The notes beneath the pieces are model-generated. The model was given only the letters and a program-made list of their open reading frames with translations. It had not been told where the DNA came from and ran no database searches. DNA of 64,000 bases, taken from the NCBI RefSeq assembly GCF_036173125.1, contig NZ_CP108054.1, positions 8,811,501-8,875,500 on the forward strand. Reading direction: 5' to 3'. Positions within the stretch are counted from its first letter, which is position 1, and every line of letters starts with the position of its first letter. This document shows, piece after piece, positions 24,176 to 32,795 of this stretch. Origin of the DNA: Streptomyces sp. NBC_00286 (GTDB taxonomy: Bacteria; Actinomycetota; Actinomycetes; Streptomycetales; Streptomycetaceae). Both the position numbers and the translations under genes were made by a program.

Positions 24176-26743
24176 TCACTCGTGCGCGATGGCCGCCAGA
24201 ACGTTCATCCGTGAGGCACGCAACGCGGGCAGCAGCGCCGCCACGATGCCCACGACAGCCGAACCCACCACGACCGCGACGATGGTGCCCCACGGAATCG
24301 CCAGCGCCGTCATGCCCTGCAACGCCAGAACCTGTTGCACGCACACGCCCCACACAAGCCCCAGCGCCAGCCCGAGAACCGCGCCGAACACGGCGATCAC
24401 CACCGACTCCAGCCGGATCATCCGCCGCAACTGCCGCCGGGCGAGGCCGATCGCACGCAGCAGCCCGATCTCGCGGGTGCGCTCCACGACCGACAGGGCA
24501 AGGGTGTTGACCACACCGAGCACCGCGATGATGATCGCCAGGCCCAGCAGCGCGTAGACGAGATAGAGCAGTACGGCGATCTGGCCGCGGATCAGCTCCT
24601 TGTAGTCGGCCTGGTCGCGCACCTCCACCTGCGGATACGGGTCGAGCGTCTGATCCAGGCGCTCGCGCAGCGTGTCGACGGAGGTGCCCGAGGCGGCGTT
24701 CACGTACAGCGTCGAGTCCTGACCGCCGGGCACGTACCGCTCCAGCGTCTCGAGGCCGAAGTACATCGCTCCCTGCGCGCCGAAGCCCTCGCCGCCCTCC
24801 TGGTCGGTGAGCGCGGCCACCCGCAGTTCGGTCTCCCGGCCGCCTTGGAACTCGATGGGGATGACACTGCCGATGCGTACGTCGTGATCCTTGGCGTAGT
24901 CGACGTCCATGGCCATGTTTCCGGGCGCCAGCGCCGCCTCGGTGTCGCCCTGCGCGTACGTGATGTTCGCGACCTCGTCGAGTTGGTCGCCGTAGCCTGC
25001 CGCGCCCGTCTCGACGCGGTCGCCGTCGGGCAGCCGTGCCGCGATGGCTGCGAATCGCTGGCGTACGACTGTTCCGACGCCGTCCGTTTCGTTCACCTTC
25101 TCGGTGATCTCCTGCGGGAACGGCTGGAAGTTGCTGTTCTGCACCACGAAGTCGGCGCCCAGCGTCTCGTCGATCTGCTGGTCGAAGGACTTGGTCATGG
25201 ACTCGCTGGCCACGGACATCCCGCCGACCAGGGCGAGACCGACCATCAGCGCCGCCGCGGTGGCACCCGTACGACGCGGATTGCGCAGCGCGTTGCGCTG
25301 GCTCATCCGCCCGATCGAGCCGAACAGGGCCGGGAACGCTCCGCCGAGGACGCGGATCACGGGCCGTACGAGCAGCGGTCCGGCGATCACGGTCGCGATG
25401 AGGGTCAGGACGACGCCGAGCCCGAGCAGGGAAGCGGCGGATCCCGTCTCCGTCGCGGTCACGCACCCGACGAGCGCGGCGGAGCCGAGTGCTCCGACGA
25501 CCGTCCCCACGATGGCCCGTACCCGCAACGGCCGCCCCACACCGGCGATTTCGGCGTCCGCGAGCGCGGCCATCGGTGACACTCCGGCGGCCCGTCGCGC
25601 GGGCAGATACGCGGCGACGAAGGTGACGCCGACTCCGACGGCGTACGCCGAGACGGGGGTCGCCCAGCCGATGACCATCTCGGTGGACTTCAGGTTCATG
25701 CCCAGCAGGCTCATGAGCTCGATCAGCCCGAACGCAAGCCCGATCCCGGTGGCCAGGCCCAGCGTGGAGCCGACCAGGCCCAGCAGCGTCGCCTCCAGGA
25801 GCACGGACCGGCGCACCTGCCGCCGGTCGGCTCCGAGGGCGCGCAACAGGCCGAGTTCGCGGGTGCGTTGGGCGATCAGCATGGAGAAGGTGTTGACGAT
25901 CAGGAACACGCCGACCAGTACGGCGATCCCTGCGAAGCCGAGCATCACGTACTTGATCACGTCGAGGAAGCCGCCCAGTTCGGCAGCGGCGGACTCGGCC
26001 TGCTCGTCGGCCGTCTCCACCTCATAGGTCTCGGTGCCGACCTCGCGAGACACGCGCTCCTTGAGAGCGGCGTCGCTCACGCCCTCCTCCGCGGTCACCG
26101 CGATGCTGGTGGCGAGGCCCTCCTCGCCCAGCAGCTTGGCCTGCGCGGTCGGAATGTCGAGGAAGACGAGGGCCGCACCCGGGTTGGTGGTGGTGAAGGT
26201 CGCGATGCCGACGATCTCCACCTTGAACGAACCCGGCTGTGCGATCACGGTGAGCGTGTCACCGATGCCTACGTCCTTGTTGTCGGCCGTGTCGGCGTCG
26301 ATCAGCGCTTCGCCGGGCCCGCGTGGCTCATGGCCGGAGGTCAGTTCCACGGGGCTGCGATCGGTGACGTACCAGCCGGTGGCGATGGTGGGCGCGCCAG
26401 TGGTCGGGCCCACGGACTCGTTCTTGCTGTTGACGACGGTGACGCCCTCGACGGAGACGTCCAGATGCGTGTCGGCGACTCCGTCGACCCGGGCGATACG
26501 GTCCTCAATGCTCGCGTCCACGGTCTGGACGGCCCCGGAGGGCAGCTGGGAGTTCAGCTCCTCGCGCGGCAGTACGGTCACGTCGGCCGACGTGGACGCG
26601 AAGAGCCGGTCGAAGGTACGGGTGACCGTGTCCGAGAAGATCAGGCTGCCCGCGACGAACGCCACGGACAGCAGGACGGCCAGCGCCGAGAGCAGCAGCC
26701 GCCCCTTGTGCGCGAGGAAACTCCTCAGTGTCGCCTTCAGCAC
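24176..26743 (-). CDS. MacB/FtsX-like ABC transporter permease
   Basis: This 855-residue membrane protein has two FtsX modules. The N-terminal helix (about 12-38) is followed by a large extracytoplasmic MacB-type domain (40-255) and three helices (about 265-385: GVFLIVNTFSMLIAQRTRELGLLRALGA). Central helices and a second external domain come next. The C-terminal module mirrors the first (GVVNTLALSVVERTREIGLLRAIGLARRQLRRM). GTG 26743 lies 11 nt after the ATPase stop. It works with the ATPase just upstream. MacB-type systems extrude lipids, peptides or antibiotics, or transmit mechanical signals rather than moving a substrate. Confidence 0.92.
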   Translation of the reverse strand: MLKATLRSFLAHKGRLLLSALAVLLSVAFVAGSLIFSDTVTRTFDRLFASTSADVTVLPREELNSQLPSGAVQTVDASIEDRIARVDGVADTHLDVSVEGVTVVNSKNESVGPTTGAPTIATGWYVTDRSPVELTSGHEPRGPGEALIDADTADNKDVGIGDTLTVIAQPGSFKVEIVGIATFTTTNPGAALVFLDIPTAQAKLLGEEGLATSIAVTAEEGVSDAALKERVSREVGTETYEVETADEQAESAAAELGGFLDVIKYVMLGFAGIAVLVGVFLIVNTFSMLIAQRTRELGLLRALGADRRQVRRSVLLEATLLGLVGSTLGLATGIGLAFGLIELMSLLGMNLKSTEMVIGWATPVSAYAVGVGVTFVAAYLPARRAAGVSPMAALADAEIAGVGRPLRVRAIVGTVVGALGSAALVGCVTATETGSAASLLGLGVVLTLIATVIAGPLLVRPVIRVLGGAFPALFGSIGRMSQRNALRNPRRTGATAAALMVGLALVGGMSVASESMTKSFDQQIDETLGADFVVQNSNFQPFPQEITEKVNETDGVGTVVRQRFAAIAARLPDGDRVETGAAGYGDQLDEVANITYAQGDTEAALAPGNMAMDVDYAKDHDVRIGSVIPIEFQGGRETELRVAALTDQEGGEGFGAQGAMYFGLETLERYVPGGQDSTLYVNAASGTSVDTLRERLDQTLDPYPQVEVRDQADYKELIRGQIAVLLYLVYALLGLAIIIAVLGVVNTLALSVVERTREIGLLRAIGLARRQLRRMIRLESVVIAVFGAVLGLALGLVWGVCVQQVLALQGMTALAIPWGTIVAVVVGSAVVGIVAALLPALRASRMNVLAAIAHE

Positions 26744-26754
26744 GACGGCCTGCC

Positions 26755-27693
26755 TCAGTCCTGGTCGCGGGCGATGCCCTGGTGGGAAGCGGTGCCTTGG
26801 TCGCTAGCGGTGCCCTTGTCGAGAGCGACGCCGTGATCGGGTGCGCTGCCCTGGCCGGGTGCGCTGCCCTGATCGGGTGCCACGCCCTGATCGGGGGCGG
26901 CGCCGTCCTCCAACGGGCCGCGGATGGTGTCGAAGCGCTTCATGCGTTCCAGCACCGCCTCCGCCGAGGGCCGCGCCATCTGGTCCACGATCCGGCCGTC
27001 CCCGAGGAAGAGCACCAGGTCGGAGTGGGCCGCGGCGCCCGGATCGTGCGTGACCATGACGACGGTCTGGCCCAACTCGTCGACGGCCTCCCGCAGGAAG
27101 CCGAGGACTTCGAGCCCGGCCCGTGAGTCGAGGTTGCCGGTCGGTTCGTCGGCGAAGATCAGCTCGGGGCGTGAGGCCAGCGCGCGGGCGCAGGCGACGC
27201 GCTGCTGCTGCCCGCCGGACAGCTGTGCGGGCCGGTGCTTCAGCCGGTCGCGCAGACCGAGCGTGTCGATGACCTGGTTCAGCCACTTCTCGTCGGGCTT
27301 CTTGCCCGCGATGTCCATGGGCAGCGTGATGTTCTCGATCGCGTTCAGCGTCGGGATCAGGTTGAACGACTGGAACATGAAGCCGATCCGGTCCCGGCGC
27401 AACCGCGTCAGCTCGCGCTCCCGCAGGCCAGTGATCTCCGTGTCGCCCAGCCACACCTGTCCGGCCGACACGGAGTCGAGCCCCGCCAGACAGTGCATCA
27501 GGGTGGATTTCCCCGAGCCCGACGGACCCATGACCGCCGTGAAACGACCGCGCGCGATATCGACGTCGACCGAGTCGAGGGCGAGCACGGTCGTCTCGCC
27601 CGTGCCGTACGCCTTGGTGAGACCACGGGCGCGGGCCGCGATCTCCTCGGCGTCCGTGCGCCCGAGGGCGTGCTCCGCAGCTGCAGTGGACAA
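26755..27693 (-). CDS. MacB/LolD-type ABC ATPase with repetitive C-terminal tail
   Basis: This 312-residue ATPase begins at TTG 27693 with AGGAGG 5 nt upstream. Walker A is GPSGSGKST, the Q-loop FMFQSFNLIP, the signature LSGGQQQRVACARAL and Walker B LIFADEPTGNLDS. Residues after about 260 are not part of the family: eight copies of a hexapeptide related to APDQGS encoded by an 18-nt tandem repeat. It is the partner of the FtsX-like permease downstream. The tail may be a harmless repeat expansion. Confidence 0.92.
   Translation of the reverse strand: MSTAAAEHALGRTDAEEIAARARGLTKAYGTGETTVLALDSVDVDIARGRFTAVMGPSGSGKSTLMHCLAGLDSVSAGQVWLGDTEITGLRERELTRLRRDRIGFMFQSFNLIPTLNAIENITLPMDIAGKKPDEKWLNQVIDTLGLRDRLKHRPAQLSGGQQQRVACARALASRPELIFADEPTGNLDSRAGLEVLGFLREAVDELGQTVVMVTHDPGAAAHSDLVLFLGDGRIVDQMARPSAEAVLERMKRFDTIRGPLEDGAAPDQGVAPDQGSAPGQGSAPDHGVALDKGTASDQGTASHQGIARDQD
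26758..26900. repeat. 18-nt tandem repeat in the 3' end of the ABC ATPase gene
   Basis: About eight 18-nt units, related to GGGTGCCACGCCCTGATC, encode a chain of APDQG-type hexapeptides at the C-terminus of the ATPase. Units drift toward the stop codon, which lies within the array edge at 26755. Confidence 0.8.
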
Positions 27694-27794
27694 GGCCGCC
27701 TCCTAGGTGGGTTCGGTGTCCGCGGGCGAGCCTAGTGTGACCCCGCACACACTCGGTATCCACCCGAAGTCCGAGCCGCTCTCCTGCGCAGGTC

Positions 27795-27850
27795 GGTGCC
27801 CCTGAGTTTGATGTAAGGGGCACCCTTACTGGATTCCCTATGGGTGCCCC
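27795..27850. promoter_or_regulatory. Three alternating copies of GGTGCCCC upstream of the toxin-antitoxin genes
   Basis: GGTGCCCCT (27795-27803), AGGGGCACCC (27816-27825) and GGGTGCCCC (27842-27850) are the same octamer in alternating orientation. Neighbouring copies can pair with each other, so the region can form two mutually exclusive hairpins or serve as an array of protein-binding sites. Confidence 0.6.
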
Positions 27851-27851
27851 C

Positions 27852-27887
27852 TTGCCCCTGCTAGCGCCCAGGCGCTAGCTTCAAAGT
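27852..27887 (+). promoter_or_regulatory. Leaderless promoter with 9-bp-arm palindrome, toxin-antitoxin operator
   Basis: TTGCCC (27852-27857), an 18-bp spacer and TAGCTT (27876-27881) end 6 nt before ATG 27888. A perfect inverted repeat, GCTAGCGCC (27860-27868) and GGCGCTAGC (27871-27879), fills the spacer and the -10 box. It is well placed for autorepression by the ribbon-helix-helix protein. Confidence 0.65.
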
Positions 27888-28115
27888 ATGGCGAAGACCC
27901 AACTGAACGTGCGCGTGGACGAGGGCACCGCCCGGGCCGCGCGCGAGCGAGCCCTGGCCCGTGGCATGAGCGTGAACCGCTATATCGAAGAGCTGGTCAG
28001 ACAGGACACCGGGGAAGTGGGCCACACCTTCGTGGAGGCCGCCGCCGACTTCATGAAGCAGTACGAGTCCGTGTTCGCCGAGGAGTTCGGCCCGGAGCGA
28101 GAAGGCCGTCGCTGA
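27888..28115 (+). CDS. Ribbon-helix-helix antitoxin
   Basis: This 75-residue protein begins MAKTQLNVRVDEGTARAARE, a ribbon-helix-helix DNA-binding fold (strand about 4-11, helices about 13-25 and 28-42 with GMSVNRYIEEL). An acidic C-terminal helix (VGHTFVEAAADFMKQYESVF) is suited to wrapping a toxin. The next gene starts 4 nt after its stop. Family knowledge: such antitoxins repress their own operon together with the toxin. The palindrome over the promoter supports that here. Confidence 0.85.
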   Translation: MAKTQLNVRVDEGTARAARERALARGMSVNRYIEELVRQDTGEVGHTFVEAAADFMKQYESVFAEEFGPEREGRR

Positions 28116-28119
28116 ACCC

Positions 28120-28497
28120 TTGAACGTCCACGTCGACCTCGCCTGGCTACTCATGGTCGCCGAACAGAAGACTCCCGGAGATCCCCAGGTCACCGACTGG
28201 GGAGCCCTTGTCGCCGCGGTAAGCCGGCACGAGGCCGAGATCTTCGGCGTCCCCGTCTACGACACCCCACACGCCCGCGCCGCAGCACTGCTCCAACTCC
28301 TGCTGCACATCCCAGCCCTGGAACGCTCCAACGCGATGTTCGCCACGGCCGTTGCCTACGCCTATCTGGTCGCCAGCGGCCTGAAGGTAGTCACGTCACC
28401 CGAGCAGGTCCGCGACTTGGCCCGCCTGGTCAAGACGGGCGAGGCAACGGTGCAGGACATCACGCAGGAGCTGCGCAGGTGGAGCCTCGAACCGTGA
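28120..28497 (+). CDS. Degenerate Fic/Doc-family toxin
   Basis: This 125-residue all-helical protein has a TTG start 4 nt after the antitoxin stop. HIPALERSNAMFATAVAYAYL (62-82) aligns with the Fic active-site helix, normally HPFxxGNxRTA. The histidine remains but the GN(G/K)R anion-hole part is replaced by ERSN. Doc-type toxins phosphorylate EF-Tu and other Fic proteins add AMP; with this altered motif neither activity can be assumed. Gene order, size and coupling make it a toxin-antitoxin pair. An independent role for the small Fic-like protein is also possible. Confidence 0.75.
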   Translation: MNVHVDLAWLLMVAEQKTPGDPQVTDWGALVAAVSRHEAEIFGVPVYDTPHARAAALLQLLLHIPALERSNAMFATAVAYAYLVASGLKVVTSPEQVRDLARLVKTGEATVQDITQELRRWSLEP

Positions 28498-28542
28498 GGC
28501 GTCCCTGAGCGGGCTCGCTGAGGCCCGTTGTGTCCCCGTGCC

Positions 28543-28640
28543 CCGAGGGGCCGCAGGCCCCTAAGGGGCGCGGGGCTGTGTCAATTTGCGGCTCCGCCGC
28601 GTGGGCGCGACCAGCCACGACGGCCCCGCAGCCGACAAAC
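28543..28640. repeat. Dispersed intergenic repeat, inverted relative to 8447-8497
   Basis: The segments CTAAGGGGCGCGGGG and CGACCAGCCACGACGG recur in reverse orientation at 8447-8497. Here about 30 extra bases with a GCGGCTCCGCCGC hairpin lie between them. It follows the toxin gene and may act as a terminator for both converging genes. Confidence 0.65.
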
Positions 28641-28673
28641 AACGTGCAGCCCCCGGTGCTTAGTCGCCCCGCC

Positions 28674-29354
28674 TCACCCAGCGGAGCGCGCCGTGCCGAG
28701 CACGCAGTAAGAGGTCGGCATCCGCACCCCCTTCTCCGGCACCAACACCCGCCGATACGGCCCCAGTTCGTACCCGGCGTCGCGCAGCGAGCCCAGCACG
28801 TCCCGGCTGACGTGGCAGCCGCCGAACAGCAGCGGCCACACGGTGCGGTCGAGGGCGCGCTGAGCGACGCCCATCACCGCGCCCCCACCCTTGCCGTGCT
28901 CGAAAAACCGCAGCTCACCGCCCGGCCGCAGGACGCGGCGGACCTCGGCCAAGGCCCGCGGCACGTCCCGTACGCTGCACAGCACCAGCGACAGCACCGC
29001 CGCGTCGAACGCCTCGCTCTTGACCGGCAGCCCCTCCGCGACGCCCGGCACCACGTCGACGGGCACCTCGGAGCGCAGGGCGGCGGTCACCGCCAACTGC
29101 CGCAGCCTGCGCTCGGGTTCGATGGCGACGACCTCCGAGACGGTGCTCGGATAGTGGGCGAAGTTCAGTCCGTTGCCGGCGCCGATCTCGATGACGCGGC
29201 CGGAGAGTCCGGCGAGCAGTTCGTCGCGGTGCGGGCCGATGGCGGGCTCGGAGGCGACGCTGATCTTGGCGTAGAAGCGGGCGAACACCGGGTGGTGCAC
29301 GGGAGCCGGGGCCATCCGGCCGGCCTGGCCGGTCCGGGAACGGCGTGGTCGCAT
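28674..29354 (-). CDS. Class I SAM-dependent methyltransferase
   Basis: This 226-residue enzyme starts at ATG 29354 with GGGGAGG upstream. Motif I is VIEIGAGNGLNFAHYP (SAM-binding glycine loop). An acidic strand end VVAIEPERRL and motif FDAAVLSLVLCSVRD follow, then VLRPGGELRFFEHGKG, which is characteristic of UbiE/COQ5-like and phospholipid or small-molecule methyltransferases. A C-terminal GCHVSRDVLGSLRDAGYEL completes the fold. It sits at the end of the biotin gene group but is separated by 107 nt and is probably unrelated. The substrate is unknown. Confidence 0.88.
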   Translation of the reverse strand: MRPRRSRTGQAGRMAPAPVHHPVFARFYAKISVASEPAIGPHRDELLAGLSGRVIEIGAGNGLNFAHYPSTVSEVVAIEPERRLRQLAVTAALRSEVPVDVVPGVAEGLPVKSEAFDAAVLSLVLCSVRDVPRALAEVRRVLRPGGELRFFEHGKGGGAVMGVAQRALDRTVWPLLFGGCHVSRDVLGSLRDAGYELGPYRRVLVPEKGVRMPTSYCVLGTARSAG

Positions 29355-29461
29355 GGAGACCTCCCCTGGGCGACTTGCGCTACGGCGATTGTCCCCCCGT
29401 ACCCGCCCGCTCACCCACCCGTCGGCCGCCCCGGCTCCCGCTGTGTCGACCCCGCCCGCGC

Positions 29462-30181
29462 CTACCCCGCCCCCTGCCCCGCAGCGAACGCCTCCGCATC
29501 CCACGTCCCGCCCAGCGGCCGGCCGAGCCAACTCGGCGCGGCAGCACGGAAGTCGGCGGGCCGCAGCCGCCCCACCCCCTCCGGAACCGCTCCCAGCAGC
29601 GGCGCCCCCGCCACCAACGGCAGATCCGTGAGGTTGCAACGCGACGCGAGATCCGGCTCGCTCGGCCAGCTGCCCACCACGACGCCCAGCAAGTCCAGCT
29701 GCCGGACGCGCAGTTCGCGGGCGGTCAGCTCCGTCGTGTTGAGGGTGCCGAGCCCGGCGGAGGCCACCACCAGCACAGAGGCGTCCAGCAGGCGGGCCGC
29801 GTCCGCCAACGTGCCGCCCGCGTCGTCGAACCGTACGAGCAGCCCGCCCGCCCCCTCGACCAGCACGACCTCGTGTTCGGCGGCCAGCTTGCCCGCCGCC
29901 TCCGCCACTTCGGACGCCCGCACCGGAGCCAGACCGGCCCTCCGGGCAGCCGTCGCGGGCGCCAACGGCTCGGGATATCGGGCGAGTTCGAGCGTGGTCA
30001 CCGGGCCCGCGAGCCGGGCCACCTCGTCGGCGTCACCACGCGCGTCCGGCCGTACGCCCGTCTGCGCGGGCTTGAGCACGGCCACGGACCGCCCGGCGGC
30101 GACGGCAGCCGCGGCGACGGCCGCGGTCGTGACCGTCTTGCCGACCTCCGTGCCCGTCCCCGTGATCACCAGTACCGGCAT
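29462..30181 (-). CDS. bioD: Dethiobiotin synthetase
   Basis: This 239-residue ATP-dependent carboxylase forms the ureido ring of dethiobiotin from DAPA and CO2. The P-loop is [17 protein letters not shown] (5-21), with the catalytic lysine in VLKPAQTG and [16 protein letters not shown] in the substrate site. ATG 30181 has GGGGAGGTG upstream and lies 13 nt after bioA's stop. It is the last gene of the bioB-bioA-bioD operon. Confidence 0.95.
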   Translation of the reverse strand: MPVLVITGTGTEVGKTVTTAAVAAAAVAAGRSVAVLKPAQTGVRPDARGDADEVARLAGPVTTLELARYPEPLAPATAARRAGLAPVRASEVAEAAGKLAAEHEVVLVEGAGGLLVRFDDAGGTLADAARLLDASVLVVASAGLGTLNTTELTARELRVRQLDLLGVVVGSWPSEPDLASRCNLTDLPLVAGAPLLGAVPEGVGRLRPADFRAAAPSWLGRPLGGTWDAEAFAAGQGAG

Positions 30182-30194
30182 GGCACCTCCCCGC

Positions 30195-31475
30195 TCACCC
30201 TTCCCGCGCCGCCGCGCACACGGCGCGCGCGATCCGTGCCACGTCCGCGTCGCCCGTCACGTACGGCGGCATCGTGTAGACGAGATCGCGGAACGGCCGC
30301 AGCCACACGCCCTCGCGCACCGCAGCCCGCGTCGCCGCCGCCATGTCGACGTCGTGATCCAGCTGTACGACACCGATGGCACCGAGGACGCGCACGTCCC
30401 GTACCCCCGGAAGCTCCGAAGCCGACCCCAGCCCCTCCCGCAACCCCGTCTCGATGCGCTTGATCTCCGTCCGCCAGTCCTGGCCGAGGAGCAGATCGAT
30501 CGAGGCGCCGGCCACCGCGGCGGCCAGCGGATTGCCCATGAAGGTCGGGCCATGGGCGAGCACCGGGACCTCGCCCCGCGAGATTCCCTCGGCGACCCGC
30601 GACGTACACAGCGTCGCCGCCATCGTCATATAGCCGCCGGTCAGCGCCTTGCCCAGGCACATCACATCCGGTGTCACGCCCGCATGGTCCGCCGCGAACA
30701 GTGCCCCCGTACGCCCGAACCCGGTCGCGATCTCGTCGAACACGAGCAGCACGCCGTACGCGTCGCAGGCCTCGCGCAGCACCCGCAGATAGCCGGGGGA
30801 GTGGAACCGCATCCCGCCCGCGCCCTGCACCACCGGCTCGACGATCACCGCGGCCAGTTCATCGGCGTGGCGCTCGATCAGCGAGTGGAGATGATCGGCG
30901 TACGACTCCTCGTACGCGACCGGAGGCGGATCCGCGAACACCTGCCGGGGCAGCACCCCCTGCCACAGCTCGTGCATCCCGCCCTCGGGATCGCACACCG
31001 ACATCGGCTGCCAGGTGTCGCCGTGATAGCCGCCGCGCCAGGTCAGCAGGCGCTGCTTGGCCGGGCGGCCGAGCGAACGCCAGTACTGAAGGCACATCTT
31101 GACCGCGACCTCGACCGAGACCGAGCCGGAGTCGGCGAGGAAGACATGCTCAAGTCCATCCGGCGACATGTCGACAAGGCGCTTCGCCAGCCGTACGGCG
31201 GGCTCGTGTGTGAGCCCGCCGAACATGACATGGCTCATCCGCCCGAGCTGCTCGCGCACCGCGTCGTTGAGCACGGGGTGGTTGTAGCCGTGGATGGCGG
31301 ACCACCAGGACGACATGCCGTCCACCAGTTCGTCCGGCTGACCGGCGATCGTCAGTCGCACCCCGCTCGCCGACTCCACGACGAGCGGTTCCTGCCGGCC
31401 GGGCATCGGCCCGTACGGATGCCATACGTGGCGTCGGTCGAGGTCGAGCAGCTCGCTCACGGGCAGGTCAGGCAT
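30195..31475 (-). CDS. bioA: Adenosylmethionine-8-amino-7-oxononanoate aminotransferase
   Basis: This 426-residue PLP enzyme converts KAPA to DAPA with SAM as amino donor. It has [12 protein letters not shown] at the N-terminus, [33 protein letters not shown] and the PLP lysine in [12 protein letters not shown]. The frame extends further upstream, but ATG 31475 is chosen because ATGCCTGA overlaps the bioB stop by 8 nt and the N-terminal family motif follows closely. It is translationally coupled to bioB. Confidence 0.96.
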   Translation of the reverse strand: MPDLPVSELLDLDRRHVWHPYGPMPGRQEPLVVESASGVRLTIAGQPDELVDGMSSWWSAIHGYNHPVLNDAVREQLGRMSHVMFGGLTHEPAVRLAKRLVDMSPDGLEHVFLADSGSVSVEVAVKMCLQYWRSLGRPAKQRLLTWRGGYHGDTWQPMSVCDPEGGMHELWQGVLPRQVFADPPPVAYEESYADHLHSLIERHADELAAVIVEPVVQGAGGMRFHSPGYLRVLREACDAYGVLLVFDEIATGFGRTGALFAADHAGVTPDVMCLGKALTGGYMTMAATLCTSRVAEGISRGEVPVLAHGPTFMGNPLAAAVAGASIDLLLGQDWRTEIKRIETGLREGLGSASELPGVRDVRVLGAIGVVQLDHDVDMAAATRAAVREGVWLRPFRDLVYTMPPYVTGDADVARIARAVCAAAREG

Positions 31476-32598
31476 TGGGTGCGAGATCCGTTCCGGCACC
31501 CCGGCGGCGTACCGCGACCAGATCCGTACGCGCCTCGGGGATCGCCTCCGCATCGGCGGAAGCGCAGACGCTCCCCGAGCCGCACCCGCCCGACACCCGG
31601 TGCTCCGGCAGCGTCACCTCGTCCGTGCCCTCCACCTCGAAGCCGGCGTCCGCGACCATCTCCAGGTCCGCCTTGCCTGCCTGACCCTCGCTCGTGAGGT
31701 AGTCGCCGAGGAAGATCGAGTTGGCGAGGTGCAGGGCGAGCGGCTGCATCGTACGGAGATGGACCTCGCGGCCGCCCGCGATGCGCACCTCCACGTCCGG
31801 GCAGACGAAGCGGACCATCGCGAGGATGCGCAGACAACGCTGCGGGGTGAGGTTCCACTCCTTGGCGAGCGGGGTGCCCTCGAAGGGGATCAGGAAGTTC
31901 ACCGGGACCGAGTCGGGATCCAGCTCACGGAGTGCGTAGACGACGTCGACCAGGTCCTCGTCGCTCTCGCCCATGCCCGCGATCAGGCCGGAGCAGGCGG
32001 ACAGACCAGCCGCGTGCGCCTTCTCGACCGTGTCCACACGGTCGGCATACGTATGGGTGGTGGTGATGTCCCCATACGTGCTCTCGGACGTGTTGAGGTT
32101 GTGGTTGTAGGCGTCGGCGCCCGCGGCGCGCAGCCGCTCGGCCTGGCCGTCGGAGAGGAGCCCGAGGCAGGCGCACACCTCGACGCCCTCGTTCTGGTCC
32201 TTGATCGCTTTGATGGTGTCGGAGACCCGGTCGACGTCACGGTCCGTCGGCCCGCGCCCGCTCGCCACCAGACAGACCCGCTTGGCGCCGCCCGCGAGCC
32301 CGGCCGCCGCTGCCTCGGAGGCCTGGTCGGGCTTCAGCCAGGTGTACTTGAGGATCTCCGCCTTGGAGCCGAGGCGTTGGGAGCAGTAGGAGCAGTCCTC
32401 CGGGCACAGGCCCGACTTGAGGTTGACCAGATAGTTGAGTTTCACCCGTCGGCCGAACCACTGCCGCCGTACCTTTCCGGCCGCGGCCACCACATCGAGG
32501 AGTTCGTCGTCGGAGGTGGCCAGCACGGCCAGCGCCTCGTCGCGGGTCGGCAGCTCGCGCCGAAGCCCCTTGTCCACCAGCGTGTTCAGCAGGTCCAT
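31468..32598 (-). CDS. bioB: Biotin synthase (radical SAM)
   Basis: This 376-residue radical-SAM enzyme inserts sulfur into dethiobiotin. The [4Fe-4S] motif is CPEDCSYC (C65, C69, C72), followed by conserved [18 protein letters not shown] and [11 protein letters not shown] 32598 is chosen over a long upstream frame extension because the extension is antisense to bioF's leader. The last 45 residues (rich in Ser, Cys and Gly, [11 protein letters not shown]) are an extension beyond the core family. First gene of the biotin operon, divergent from bioF. Confidence 0.96.
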   Translation of the reverse strand: MDLLNTLVDKGLRRELPTRDEALAVLATSDDELLDVVAAAGKVRRQWFGRRVKLNYLVNLKSGLCPEDCSYCSQRLGSKAEILKYTWLKPDQASEAAAAGLAGGAKRVCLVASGRGPTDRDVDRVSDTIKAIKDQNEGVEVCACLGLLSDGQAERLRAAGADAYNHNLNTSESTYGDITTTHTYADRVDTVEKAHAAGLSACSGLIAGMGESDEDLVDVVYALRELDPDSVPVNFLIPFEGTPLAKEWNLTPQRCLRILAMVRFVCPDVEVRIAGGREVHLRTMQPLALHLANSIFLGDYLTSEGQAGKADLEMVADAGFEVEGTDEVTLPEHRVSGGCGSGSVCASADAEAIPEARTDLVAVRRRGAGTDLAPNA

Positions 32599-32795
32599 GG
32601 GGTCAGATCCTGGCCTATGCGAGTGGGCGGGGCCAAGGAGAGTTCGTACAAGACAGCCCGTTCGAGGTGTGGTTTTTTCCACATCATGGGCAGCGGGCCG
32701 GGCGGCTAGGGTCTGTGCACTGCCTACAAAACCTCCCTGCGGAGCACTGCCCGCAGGGGCACCCTCATGCACAACCCCCAAGGCCCGGAGGACAC
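32599..32795. promoter_or_regulatory. Divergent bioB/bioF control region with inverted repeat
   Basis: The 197-nt space between bioB and bioF contains TGTGG (32668-32672), six T residues and CCACA (32679-32683), an inverted repeat in an otherwise GC-rich sequence. It may be the biotin operator, since Actinobacteria control bio genes by dedicated repressors, or a small terminator. No named operator consensus is matched. Confidence 0.4.
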
